Of a DNA stretch of 64,000 nt, positions 51,780 to 60,455 are shown in pieces. The translations under genes were made by a program, and so were the position numbers. The stretch covers positions 496,001-560,000 of the forward strand of contig JADJOR010000001.1 of the NCBI GenBank assembly GCA_016713665.1, written 5' to 3'. This DNA comes from Deltaproteobacteria bacterium (GTDB lineage Bacteria > Myxococcota_A > UBA9160 > UBA4427). Position 1 is the stretch's first letter. Every line of letters starts with the position of its first letter. The notes under the pieces were generated by a model, which did not search any database, was not told where the DNA came from, and saw only the letters and a program-made list of their open reading frames with translations.

Positions 51780-52978
51780 TCCGCATCGGATCGATGGAAC
51801 GCGCCGCGGCGCAGGCCGCGCTCTGGACCCTCGTCGTGCTGCTCGCCGGCTGCGCCCATCGGCTGAAGGGGCCGAACTACGGCGCCGACTCGCCGCCCTG
51901 GATCGCTCCGGATCTCGTCGCGTCGCGACCGATGGGGGCGAAGGCTTCGGAATCGGGGCCCTCCCCTGCAGACATCCCCCCGGACGCCTCGCCCCTCGAT
52001 CGGGTCCACCGCGTCGTCCTGATCGGTGACGCCGGCTACTACCTCGAAGACGATCCGACGCTCGCCGCCCTCGCACGCTGGACCGCCGACGCCGAACGCT
52101 CGAGCGTCGTCTTCCTCGGCGACAACATCTACGACGAGGGCATGACCGACGAGGACCGGGCGCGGGGCGAAAAGATCCTGGGCCATCAGCTCGCGGCGAC
52201 CCGCGCCGCGAAGTACGTCATCCCCGGCAATCACGACTGGGGCTTCTTCTCGAAGAAGTACAACGCCAAGTCGATCAACAACCAGCAGCTCTTCGTCGAT
52301 GGCTGGCCTGCGGGCCGAGCGGATTTCGTCCCGAAGGACGGCTGCATGGGCCCCGAGCTCCGCACCCTCGCCGAGGCCGATGGCGAGCGGCCCGCCGTCG
52401 TGTTGATCGCCCTCGATCCGACCCCCTGGATCCATCCGAGATTGCGCGCGCTCTGCTCCCATGCCCAGACGACGGAGGCGCATCTCGCGCGCCTGGCCGA
52501 GCTGCTCGCGGCCAGCCGGGACGACTTCGTGATCGTCGCGTCCCACTATCCGATGCGGACGGGCGGACCCCATGGCGGTCTCTCGTACGGCTTCGTGGCG
52601 GACCTCTTCGTGACGCCCCTCGGCTGGCTGATGGGCGGACTCGGGAACACCTACGAGCCGGGCTATGCCGACTGGATCGCGAAGACCGAGGCCGTGCTCC
52701 GAGGCCACCCGCCCGAGCTCTACGCCGCGGGCCACGACCACAACCTGCAGCTGCTCGACGCCCGGGGCGCGGCCGGGCTCTACGTCGTGAGCGGGGCTGG
52801 CGCCGTCGAGCGCGTTTCGACGGTGACCCCGATTCCCGAGACGCGCTTCGCCCACGCGGTGCCGGGCTTCGTCGCGGTCGAGTTCGGATTGCGGGATGGC
52901 CGACCCGTCACGCGGCTGCGCGTCGTCGAGTCGACGGCCGAAGACGCCGTCTTCGAGATGGAGCTCCCGGTCGACTGA
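51776..52978 (+). CDS. Calcineurin-type metallophosphoesterase lipoprotein
   Basis: A 400-residue lipoprotein (lipobox LLAGCAH) with a purple-acid/calcineurin-like phosphatase domain: LIGDAGYY, VVFLGDNIYDEGM, VIPGNHDWG, IVASHYPMRTGGPHG and AAGHDHNLQL supply the Asp, Asn and His metal ligands. The start at 51776 overlaps the flavoprotein stop by 4 bp; a second ATG at 51794 is possible. Its coupling to the flavoprotein implies a joint periplasmic role, perhaps on a phosphorylated lipid; this is inference. Confidence 0.88.
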   Translation: MIRIGSMERAAAQAALWTLVVLLAGCAHRLKGPNYGADSPPWIAPDLVASRPMGAKASESGPSPADIPPDASPLDRVHRVVLIGDAGYYLEDDPTLAALARWTADAERSSVVFLGDNIYDEGMTDEDRARGEKILGHQLAATRAAKYVIPGNHDWGFFSKKYNAKSINNQQLFVDGWPAGRADFVPKDGCMGPELRTLAEADGERPAVVLIALDPTPWIHPRLRALCSHAQTTEAHLARLAELLAASRDDFVIVASHYPMRTGGPHGGLSYGFVADLFVTPLGWLMGGLGNTYEPGYADWIAKTEAVLRGHPPELYAAGHDHNLQLLDARGAAGLYVVSGAGAVERVSTVTPIPETRFAHAVPGFVAVEFGLRDGRPVTRLRVVESTAEDAVFEMELPVD

Positions 52979-53063
52979 GGTCCGTGGGCAGCTCTCGGGC
53001 CATCCGATCCGGGCTCCGCGCCGCCCCCGCGATCGGCTCGCGGACCGGCGCCGCGGCGCGCGC

Positions 53064-53498
53064 CTAGTCGTGGCCCGGGAGATAGGCCTCGAAGAGCTCT
53101 CCGGCGACCGGGTCCGCCTGATCCGGAACGTCGTAGTGGGTCCGGATCTCGACCGAGCCGTCCTCGCCGAAGCGATAGACCTCGATGCTCTTCATGACGA
53201 CGGATTTGCCGTCCTTCGTGAAGGTATTCGCCATGACCCAGGCGAGCTCGTTGCCGCAGACGAACATCGTCGAGGGATCGACGTAGAACCTCGTCATCGG
53301 CTGGAAGAGATCGAAGGGCTTGACGCAGCAGCCTTCGAAATCGGATTTGGGCGGCGTCCCGACCGGGTCGAGCATCTTGAATCCGCCCGGGGCGATCTTC
53401 TTCCAGTTGGCGACCCACTCCTGCTTCCTGCCGGCGTTCCAGAGCTCGACATAGCCCTTCGCGAATTCGAGCATCTGCTCACGGGTCGGGATGGCCAA
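53064..53498 (-). CDS. NTF2-like (SnoaL-type) protein
   Basis: A 144-residue single-domain protein of the cystatin-like NTF2 fold: MLEFAKGYVELWNAGRKQEWV, MTRFYVDPSTMFVCGNELAWV and SVEIRTHYDVPDQADPV give the helix plus curved sheet pattern. Family members include SnoaL cyclases and ketosteroid isomerases, and many uncharacterised ones. No catalytic Asp is obvious. Flanked by steroid-type and acyl-CoA genes on the same strand. Confidence 0.75.
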   Translation of the reverse strand: MAIPTREQMLEFAKGYVELWNAGRKQEWVANWKKIAPGGFKMLDPVGTPPKSDFEGCCVKPFDLFQPMTRFYVDPSTMFVCGNELAWVMANTFTKDGKSVVMKSIEVYRFGEDGSVEIRTHYDVPDQADPVAGELFEAYLPGHD

Positions 53499-53570
53499 CG
53501 TCTTCTCCTCGGGTGGTGGGGAGCGCGAGCAGCGCGCCGCGATCGTTCGGGCGCGCCACCCGGCGCGAAA

Positions 53571-54143
53571 TCAACGAACGCGCTTCAGGGTATTCGAATC
53601 GCGGTGATGGAAGACCTCGCTGCGCCCCTTCAGCAGGAGCTGGGTGTCCTCCGCATAGCGATACCGATCGGCGACGGAGAGATCGACGTCGAGCTCGTAG
53701 CGGACCGTCCGGAAATGGACGTCGAGGAAGGGATTCGACGAGATGCCAAAGGTCGCCGAGCCGACCGTGGCTTCCATCCGCAGCTTGCGATCCGCCGCCG
53801 CGGCGCTTCCCCCGGCGAGGATCGTCATGGCGCGGGGCACCAGGAATCCGCGCATGACCTGCCCCGCCGCCGCATCCCACATCCAATAGCCGAGCTCCTC
53901 GTGGAACGGCTCTGCCTCGCCGAGCCGCCACGCCGTCATCGAATAACGCAGCCCGAAGAGCGTCTGTTCATGATTGTCCACGGGGCCCATCGGCTCGAAG
54001 ACCGTCCGTTCGCGGTAGCGTGTCGTCATCGGTCCACGATCGGCGGCGGGGGCCTCGTCGACGCCCTCGTCGCCTTCCCAACGACCCGCGAGGGCCGCGA
54101 GCGGCCCCAGCTTCGCGATGATCTCCTGCTCGGAAAGTCCCAT
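53571..54143 (-). CDS. Heme-binding beta-barrel/FABP-like protein (nitrobindin family)
   Basis: A 190-residue protein of the DUF1794/nitrobindin fold: LGPLAALAGRWEGDEGVDEAP opens the barrel with the typical G-x-W-x-G-x-G stretch, and HEELGYWMWDAAAGQVMRGF and MEATVGSATFGISSN form later strands. Nitrobindins bind heme or hydrophobic ligands. The start at 54143 has GGGAGGG upstream. A fatty-acid-like ligand would fit the lipid-catabolic context, but this is inferred. Confidence 0.7.
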   Translation of the reverse strand: MGLSEQEIIAKLGPLAALAGRWEGDEGVDEAPAADRGPMTTRYRERTVFEPMGPVDNHEQTLFGLRYSMTAWRLGEAEPFHEELGYWMWDAAAGQVMRGFLVPRAMTILAGGSAAAADRKLRMEATVGSATFGISSNPFLDVHFRTVRYELDVDLSVADRYRYAEDTQLLLKGRSEVFHHRDSNTLKRVR

Positions 54144-54245
54144 GGTCGCCCTCCCTTCGTGCACGCGTCCCGGTGATGCGCTCCTCGAACGCGTTTCGAT
54201 CCGTTTCCATCCAAGCTAAGCCCGGCGGCGCGCCGCCGCCCCGAT

Positions 54246-55004
54246 TCAGGCGATCTCCGTGAAGGCGACGAGCCCGCCGCCGTCGAGGACCCAGGTCTGG
54301 CCGGTGATCCAGCGGCCGGTATCGGCGGCCAGGAAGAGCGCGGCGCCCGCGACGTCCTCGGGCTCGCCCAGACGCCCGAGCGGGTAGGCCTTCAACATCT
54401 TCTCGCCGGCCTCGCCCTCCCAGAGCGGGCGGGCGAACTCCGTGCGGACGACGCCGGGCGCGAGACAATTGACCCGGACGGACGGGGCGAGCTCGGCGGC
54501 GAGCTGCTTCGTCATGTGGATCATCGCCGCCTTCGTCATGTCGTAGACGCCGAGCAGGCGCGTCGTCGAGAGCCCGCCGACGCTCGAGATGTTGATGACC
54601 GCGCCCCCGTGGTCGCGCATCCAGCGGTGCCAGACCTTCTGGGTCCAGAACATCGGCGCGGTCAGATTCGTCTCGAAGGTCTTGTCCCAGCGCGCGCGAT
54701 CGACGTCGATCATGGGGCCGGCGTAGGGGTTCGTCGCCGCGTTGTTGACCAGGACGTCGATCCGGCCGAGGCGCGCGAGCGTCGCTTCGATCACACGGTC
54801 GACGTCGGCTTCGCGCCCGACGTGCCCCGCTTCGAAGTCGACGGCCGGCCCGAGCTCCTTCGCCGCGGCTGCACAGCTCTCGGCGCTACGCGACGTGATC
54901 ATCACCCGGGCCCCAGCGCCGGCGAAGGCCGCCGCGATCGCCCGGCCGATGCCGCGCGATCCACCGGTCACGAGCGCGACCTTGCCGTCCATCCGGATCT
55001 GCAT
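54246..55004 (-). CDS. Short-chain dehydrogenase/reductase (SDR)
   Basis: A 252-residue classical SDR: VALVTGGSRGIGRAI, DVLVNNAATNPYAGP, INISSVGGLSTTRLLGVYDMTKAAM (Ser, Tyr-x3-Lys) and VNCLAPGVVRTEF. Typical of 3-hydroxyacyl-CoA or hydroxysteroid dehydrogenases. Divergent from the ACAD11-type gene and adjacent to FABP-like and NTF2-like genes, so lipid or steroid oxidation is the probable setting. Confidence 0.92.
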   Translation of the reverse strand: MQIRMDGKVALVTGGSRGIGRAIAAAFAGAGARVMITSRSAESCAAAAKELGPAVDFEAGHVGREADVDRVIEATLARLGRIDVLVNNAATNPYAGPMIDVDRARWDKTFETNLTAPMFWTQKVWHRWMRDHGGAVINISSVGGLSTTRLLGVYDMTKAAMIHMTKQLAAELAPSVRVNCLAPGVVRTEFARPLWEGEAGEKMLKAYPLGRLGEPEDVAGAALFLAADTGRWITGQTWVLDGGGLVAFTEIA

Positions 55005-55118
55005 CGAAGGCGACCATAGCGGCCGCTCCGGGCCGCTGCCGCCCCGTCCCGAGACGATTCAGGAAGGCCGGCGACGACTCGAATCGCTCCTGGTATCGTG
55101 ACCCGAAGCGGAGACCCC

Positions 55119-56345
55119 ATGGAATTCGAATACAGCGAGCGATGTCGGCTGGCCCTCGAGGCCCTGCGCCGATTCATGGACGAGCACGTCTATCCGAGCG
55201 AGGCCGCGTACTTCGCCGAGCACGCGGCCCTCCCCTCCCGGTGGCAGACGCCGCCCCTCATGGAAGACCTGAAGACCCGCGCCCGGGCGGCCGGGCTCTG
55301 GAACCTCTTCCTGCCGAAGAGCGAGCACGGCCCCGGCTTCTCGAATCTCGACTACGCCCCGCTCTGCGAGGAGATGGGCCGCGTCGCCTTCGCCCCCGAG
55401 ATCTTCAACTGCTCGGCCCCCGACACGGGCAACATGGAGGTCCTCGAGCGATACGGAACCCCCGCGCAGAAGAAGCAGTGGCTCGAGCCGCTCCTCGATG
55501 GACGGATCCGCTCGGCCTTCGCGATGACCGAGCCGGGCGTCGCCTCCTCCGACGCGACCAACATCGCGACGGAGATCCGCCGCGACGGCGACGACTACGT
55601 CATCAACGGACGCAAATGGTGGACCTCGGGGATCTGCGACGATCGCTGCGAGATCCTGATCGTGATGGGGAAGACCGACCCCTCGGCCCCGACCCATGCC
55701 CAGCAGAGCATGATCCTCGTCCCGCGCCGCGCGAAGGGGGTCACCGTCGTGCGGCCGCTCCCCGTCTTCGGCTACGACGACGCGCCCCACGGCCACGGCG
55801 AGGTCGTGTTCGAGGACGTGCGCGTGCCGGCCTCGAACCTCCTGCTCGGCGAGGGTCGCGGCTTCGAGATCGCCCAGGGTCGCCTCGGCCCCGGCCGGAT
55901 CCACCACTGCATGCGCGTCATCGGCGTCGCCGAGCGGGCGCTCGCCGCGATGTGCGACCGGCTGATGACGCGGACGGCCTTCGGCAAGAAGCTCTACGAG
56001 CATTCGCTCTGGGAGGAGCGGATCGCCGAGGCCCGGATCGAGATCGAGTGTGCGCGGCTGCTGACACTGAAGGCCGCCTACATGATGGACACGGTCGGCA
56101 ACAAGGTCGCCCGCGCCGAGATCGCGATGATCAAGGTGAAGGCGCCGACGATGGCGCTCGCGATCCTCGACGACGCGATCCAGGCCCACGGCGGCGCCGG
56201 CGTCACGACCGACTTCGGGCTCGCCGCCGCCTGGGCGAACGTCCGGACCCTGCGCCTCGCCGACGGTCCCGACGAGGTCCACCGCCGCACGGTCGCCCAG
56301 CTCGAGCTGAAGAAGCAGCGCCAGCGGGGCGGCGCACCGCGCTGA
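55119..56345 (+). CDS. Acyl-CoA dehydrogenase, ACAD10/ACAD11-like
   Basis: A 408-residue flavoprotein. The N-terminus (EFEYSERCRLALEALRRFMDEHVYPSEAAY), GLWNLFLPKSE, APDTGNMEVLERYG, AMTEPGVASSDATNI, GRGFEIAQGRLGPGRIHH and RTLRLADGPDEVH are characteristic of the ACAD10/11 branch rather than general short/medium-chain ACADs. In animal ACAD10/11 this domain works with an APH-type kinase that phosphorylates 4-hydroxyacyl-CoA. An APH-like gene lies about 3 kb away (59289). ATG at 55119 follows CGGAG; the earlier GTG at 55098 is less likely. Confidence 0.93.
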   Translation: MEFEYSERCRLALEALRRFMDEHVYPSEAAYFAEHAALPSRWQTPPLMEDLKTRARAAGLWNLFLPKSEHGPGFSNLDYAPLCEEMGRVAFAPEIFNCSAPDTGNMEVLERYGTPAQKKQWLEPLLDGRIRSAFAMTEPGVASSDATNIATEIRRDGDDYVINGRKWWTSGICDDRCEILIVMGKTDPSAPTHAQQSMILVPRRAKGVTVVRPLPVFGYDDAPHGHGEVVFEDVRVPASNLLLGEGRGFEIAQGRLGPGRIHHCMRVIGVAERALAAMCDRLMTRTAFGKKLYEHSLWEERIAEARIEIECARLLTLKAAYMMDTVGNKVARAEIAMIKVKAPTMALAILDDAIQAHGGAGVTTDFGLAAAWANVRTLRLADGPDEVHRRTVAQLELKKQRQRGGAPR

Positions 56346-56443
56346 GGCGAGCCCGAACACTCCCGAATACCCCCTCACAGCCCCTAACACCCCATCGCGA
56401 CCCCCCGTCGCGCCCCATCGACCGATCCGAGGAGACTGAAGGC

Positions 56444-57994
56444 TTGAGCACGACGAGCAGGGATTCGAGCGGGACGCAGACGGAGAAGAAGTCGCCGCGC
56501 CAGCTGCGCCGCGAAAAAGAGGCCGCCGCGAATCGGGAGGCCTGGGCGCCGATGCAGGCCGAGCTCCACGCGCGCCGCGCGGCGATGCGCGTGATGGGCG
56601 GCCCCGAGCGCGTTCGCAAGTACATGCACGACCGCGGCAAGCTCGACGCGCGCCAGCGCCTCGACGCGCTCTTCGATCCCGGCACGTTCCGCGAGATCGG
56701 GCCGCTGGTCGGGACGGTGTCGAACGTTCCCGCCGAGGGCTTCGTCTGCGGCCTCGGCAAGATCGACGGCCGCAGCGTCTTCGCCGGCGCCGAGGACTTC
56801 ACCGTCCTCGGCGGCTCGATCGGCTCGGGCGGCACGGCCAAGCGCTTCCGCATCGCCGAGCTCGCGCTCCAGGAGCGCCTGCCCCTCGTGATGATCCTCG
56901 AGGGCGCGGGCCATCGCCTGACCGAGACCGATTCCGGCATGGGCCGCGCGCCCAACGACCTGCTCGCGATGGCCGATCTCTCGGGCCATGTCCCGATGGT
57001 CTGCATGGTGCTCGGCGCCTCCGCCGGTCACGGCGCGCTGGCCGCCCCGCTCTCCGACTACGTCATCATGAGCGAAAGCTCCGCCATGTTCACCGGCGGC
57101 CCGCCGCTCGTGAAGGCGGCGACCGGCGAAGACGTCACGAAGGAGGAGCTCGGCGGGGCGCGCATGTGCGCCGAGATCGCGGGCTCGGCCCATGCGGTGA
57201 CCCCCGACGACGCGAGCGCGCTGGCCCACGCGCGCCACTACCTCTCCTACTTCCCGTCCCATCGCGGCGGCCCGCTCCCCGTCCGCGATACGGGCGACAG
57301 CGGCCCGCGCCTGCTCCACGACCTCGTCGAGATCATGCCGCCCTCCGATCGCAAGCCCTACGACATCCACGACGTGATCGAACGGCTGGTCGACCGGGGC
57401 AGCTTCCTCGAGGTCCAGCCCGGCTATGGCCGTGGGCTCGTCGTCGGTCTCGCCTTTCTCGGCGGCCACGCGGTCGCGATCCTCGGCAACAACCCGGCCC
57501 ACTACGCCGGGGCCGTCGACAGCGAGGCCGCGATCAAGGCGATGGACTTCCTCGAGCTCGTCGGCCAATTCGGCCATCCCGTGATCTTCCTGGCGGACAA
57601 CCCGGGCGTCATGGCGGGGACCCGGGCCGAGCGCAGCGGCATCCTCAAATGGGGCGGCAAGATGTTCCGCGCCGAGCGCCGGCTCACGAACCCGAAGATC
57701 CACGTCACGCTGCGCAAGTCCTTCGGCTTCGGCGCCGTCACGATGGCGCAGAACCCCTTCGACAAGCAGACGCTCTCCCTCTCGTTCCCGGGCGTCACGA
57801 TGGGCGCGATGCCCGCCTCGAGCGGTGGCCGGGCGGCGAAGCTCGACGCGGCGGACCAGGCGCGCGCCGAGGCCGAGCAGGCTTCGGGTCCGTACAAGAT
57901 GGCCGACCGCCTCGTCTACGACGACATCATCGACCCGATCGAGCTGCGCAATCGGATCCTCGAAGGCCTCGAGATGGCGCGCGGTCGCCGTTAG
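56444..57994 (+). CDS. Acyl-CoA carboxylase carboxyltransferase subunit (PccB/MccB-like)
   Basis: A 516-residue carboxyltransferase of the crotonase-like double-domain type. GTFREIGPLVGTVSN, AGAEDFTVLGGSIGSGGTAK, EGAGHRLTETDSGMGRAP, VKAATGEDVTKEELGGA, NNPAHYAGAVDSEAAIKAMDF and FADNPGVM-like FLADNPGVMAGTRAE mark the CoA and biotin sites. The start is TTG at 56444 with GAGGAG 9 bases before. No biotin carboxylase or carrier gene is beside it, so it pairs with a partner elsewhere or acts in a decarboxylating role. It follows the ACAD gene by 98 bp. Confidence 0.9.
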   Translation: MSTTSRDSSGTQTEKKSPRQLRREKEAAANREAWAPMQAELHARRAAMRVMGGPERVRKYMHDRGKLDARQRLDALFDPGTFREIGPLVGTVSNVPAEGFVCGLGKIDGRSVFAGAEDFTVLGGSIGSGGTAKRFRIAELALQERLPLVMILEGAGHRLTETDSGMGRAPNDLLAMADLSGHVPMVCMVLGASAGHGALAAPLSDYVIMSESSAMFTGGPPLVKAATGEDVTKEELGGARMCAEIAGSAHAVTPDDASALAHARHYLSYFPSHRGGPLPVRDTGDSGPRLLHDLVEIMPPSDRKPYDIHDVIERLVDRGSFLEVQPGYGRGLVVGLAFLGGHAVAILGNNPAHYAGAVDSEAAIKAMDFLELVGQFGHPVIFLADNPGVMAGTRAERSGILKWGGKMFRAERRLTNPKIHVTLRKSFGFGAVTMAQNPFDKQTLSLSFPGVTMGAMPASSGGRAAKLDAADQARAEAEQASGPYKMADRLVYDDIIDPIELRNRILEGLEMARGRR

Positions 57995-59241
57995 GCCGCC
58001 GTCTCGCCTCGCCCCCGGGCCTGGTAGGCGGCGTGGACGTGCTCGAGGAAGGCCGTCGCCGCGCGGACCGCATGGGCGGAGCGCGGGGAGTGGAAGATCT
58101 CGAAGGCGTGCTGGGCGCCGGGAAGCTCCGCGAAGGCGACCGGATTGCGGCTTTGGGCGCGCAGCCGTTCGACGAAGCGGGTCGCCTCCTCGGCGAAGAC
58201 GAGCGAGTCGTGGCTCCCCTGGATCACGAAGAAGGGCGGCGCCGCGTCGTGGACGCGGGTGATCGGGCAGACCGCGTCCCAGAGCGCGGGATCGTCCTCC
58301 GGTCGGCACTTGAAGATCATCGGGCCGAGGGCGTCGGCCATCTTCCCGAAACGCCGGTCGCCCGCGCGATCCAGAAAATCGAAGACGCCGTAGAACGGGA
58401 TGCAGGCCTCGACGCGGGTATCGACCGCCTCGAAGCCCGGCTGGAAGCGCGGGTCGTTCGGCGTCAGGGCCGCGAGCGACGAGAGGTGGCCGCCGGCGGA
58501 GCCGCCCGAAATGCAGATGAAATCGGGATCACCGCCGTGGGCGGCGACGTTCGCCCGCAGCCAGGCGAGCGCGCGCTTCACGTCGATGATCTGGTCCGGC
58601 ATCGTCGCGGCGGGCGAGAGCCGATAGTTGGTCGCCGCGCAGACCCAGCCCCGCGCCGCGAGATGGGCCATCAACGGTCGCCCCTGCTCGCGCTTGTCGC
58701 CCATGATCCAGGCCCCGCCATGGACCTGGAGCAGGACCGGCCGCCGATCGCCGGCCTTCGCACCGGTCGGGAGATGGAGATCGAGGCGATTGCGGCCCCC
58801 CTTGTCTCCCGGCAACGAAGGGCCGTACTCGACGTGGATCTCCGAGCGGACCTCGGGATGGCCGAAGCCGAAGGGCCACGGAAAGCCGTGGAAGAACGAG
58901 ACGTCCCGCTCCGGCTCGATCCCGATCGGAGCCAGCGCCCCGGCCAGGACGGATCCGGCGCGTGCCGATCGGACGTGGCTCGCGGCGAGCAGCGCCCAGG
59001 AGACGAGGGTCAGTCCGAGGCCCAGCTGGCCGCGCGAGTCGTGGTGGACCCCCTGGCCGAGGAACAGCGCCGTCACGACGAGCTCGATCGCGATCGTCTG
59101 GAGGGCGAGCTCCCCGCGCAGCCAGCCCACCAGGAAGGTCGGGACCAAGAGGGCGCCGGCGATCCGGACCCGGAAGAAGGTCGCCAGGGTGAGCAGCAGC
59201 CCCAGGCCGGAGAGCGCCAGAAAGACCGTCGAAACCGTCAT
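57991..59241 (-). CDS. HSL-type alpha/beta hydrolase with N-terminal membrane segments
   Basis: A 416-residue hydrolase. The first 100 residues hold about three membrane helices (TVFLALSGLGLLLTLATFF, GALLVPTFLVGWL). The alpha/beta part has LQVHGGAWIMGDKREQG (oxyanion HGG), ISGGSAGGHLSSL (nucleophile GxSxG), GSHDSLVF and GAQHAFEIF (catalytic His). This is the hormone-sensitive-lipase family arrangement; substrates are likely lipid or steroid esters. Convergent with the carboxyltransferase gene, stops overlapping by 4 bp. Confidence 0.88.
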   Translation of the reverse strand: MTVSTVFLALSGLGLLLTLATFFRVRIAGALLVPTFLVGWLRGELALQTIAIELVVTALFLGQGVHHDSRGQLGLGLTLVSWALLAASHVRSARAGSVLAGALAPIGIEPERDVSFFHGFPWPFGFGHPEVRSEIHVEYGPSLPGDKGGRNRLDLHLPTGAKAGDRRPVLLQVHGGAWIMGDKREQGRPLMAHLAARGWVCAATNYRLSPAATMPDQIIDVKRALAWLRANVAAHGGDPDFICISGGSAGGHLSSLAALTPNDPRFQPGFEAVDTRVEACIPFYGVFDFLDRAGDRRFGKMADALGPMIFKCRPEDDPALWDAVCPITRVHDAAPPFFVIQGSHDSLVFAEEATRFVERLRAQSRNPVAFAELPGAQHAFEIFHSPRSAHAVRAATAFLEHVHAAYQARGRGETAA

Positions 59242-59288
59242 GTCCCGTCCTCCCGCCGTGCCGCGTTGTATGCCACACTGCCCGCGCC

Positions 59289-60368
59289 ATGACGACCGAA
59301 GATGATGCCCTGCGCGCCCCCTTTCGCGATTGGCTCGCCCGCCGTTGGCCCGACGCGAAATCCCTCGAGCTCGGCGAGTTCCGGCTCCCGAAATCCGGCT
59401 TCTCGGCCAAGACGATCTTCGTGCCGACCCGCTCCCAGCAGGCCGGACGGACGGTCGAGCGCCAGATCGTGCTGCGCCTCGAGAACCCCGAGCCCGCGAT
59501 CTATCCCCAGCAGGCGCCGGGGCTCGACGTCGAGATCGACATTCAATATCGCTCGATGCAGGCCCTGATCGGAACGGGCAAGGTCCCCCTCGCCCCGCTG
59601 ATCGGCTACGAGGCCGACGCGAGCGTCCTCGGCCAGCCCTTCTTCGCGATGGACTACGTCCGCGGCGACGTCATGACGGAGAGCCCGCCCTATACCGAGG
59701 CGGGCTTCTTCTTCGAAGCGAGCCCGAAGCTCCGCCGCTCGATCGTGACGAGCGGCCTGGGCATGCTCGCGACCTTCCACACGATCGACTGGCGCCGGGC
59801 CGGCTTCGACTGGCTCGTCCATCCCGACGAGCCCCCGACGCTCGAGCGCCAGCTCGACGTCTGGGAGCGCTACATGCGCCGCGAGCTCGGCGACCGCGTC
59901 CACGCCGACTTCGACCGCGGCATGACCTGGCTGCGCCGGAATCTCCCGACCGGGCTCGCGCCGGCCCTCTCCTGGGGCGACTCGCGACCGGGCAACATGC
60001 TCTTCGACGGGGACCGCATCCTCTGCCTCACCGACTTCGAGAACATCGCGATCGCGCCGAAGGAGATCGACCTCGGCTGGTGGCTGCTCTTCGACCGCAC
60101 GATGCACGAGTCGCTCGGCAAGCCCCGCCTCGAGGGCGAGCCGACCCGCGAGGAGCAGCGCGCGCTCTACGCGGAAGCCGCCGGGATCCCGGTGCCCGAC
60201 ACGTACTACTACGAGCTCGTCGCGGCGGTGCGCTATGCGGCGATCGTGGTGCGCGTCATGAACCGGCTGGTCGGGCGCGGCGTGCTGCCGGCCGACCAGA
60301 TCATCTGGCGCGAGAATCCCGCGGCGGAGGCGCTGAAGCAGCTCCTCGCCGAGGGCGGAATCGCCTAG
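59289..60368 (+). CDS. APH-type phosphotransferase (ACAD10/11 kinase-like)
   Basis: A 359-residue aminoglycoside-phosphotransferase-fold kinase. PFFAMDYVRGDVM is the hinge, APALSWGDSRPGNMLFDGD the Brenner catalytic loop, and CLTDFENIAIAPKEIDL the metal-binding Asp. It belongs to the branch fused to ACAD domains in ACAD10/ACAD11 and to stand-alone bacterial kinases of hydroxyacyl-CoA catabolism, not to antibiotic resistance. ACAD11-type dehydrogenase lies upstream in the same region, supporting the kinase-dehydrogenase link. Confidence 0.85.
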   Translation: MTTEDDALRAPFRDWLARRWPDAKSLELGEFRLPKSGFSAKTIFVPTRSQQAGRTVERQIVLRLENPEPAIYPQQAPGLDVEIDIQYRSMQALIGTGKVPLAPLIGYEADASVLGQPFFAMDYVRGDVMTESPPYTEAGFFFEASPKLRRSIVTSGLGMLATFHTIDWRRAGFDWLVHPDEPPTLERQLDVWERYMRRELGDRVHADFDRGMTWLRRNLPTGLAPALSWGDSRPGNMLFDGDRILCLTDFENIAIAPKEIDLGWWLLFDRTMHESLGKPRLEGEPTREEQRALYAEAAGIPVPDTYYYELVAAVRYAAIVVRVMNRLVGRGVLPADQIIWRENPAAEALKQLLAEGGIA

Positions 60369-60455
60369 CAGCGCCACGGCGCAGCAGCAGGTCGACACTC
60401 GCCGGATCCTTCCGCTGCGCCACGACCGGACGGGCCCTTCAGAGCGCCCGCATCT

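Noticed and set aside
55142..56443. Upstream extension of the carboxyltransferase frame
   Set aside because: Runs out of frame through the acyl-CoA dehydrogenase gene; TTG at 56444 has a ribosome site and normal protein start.
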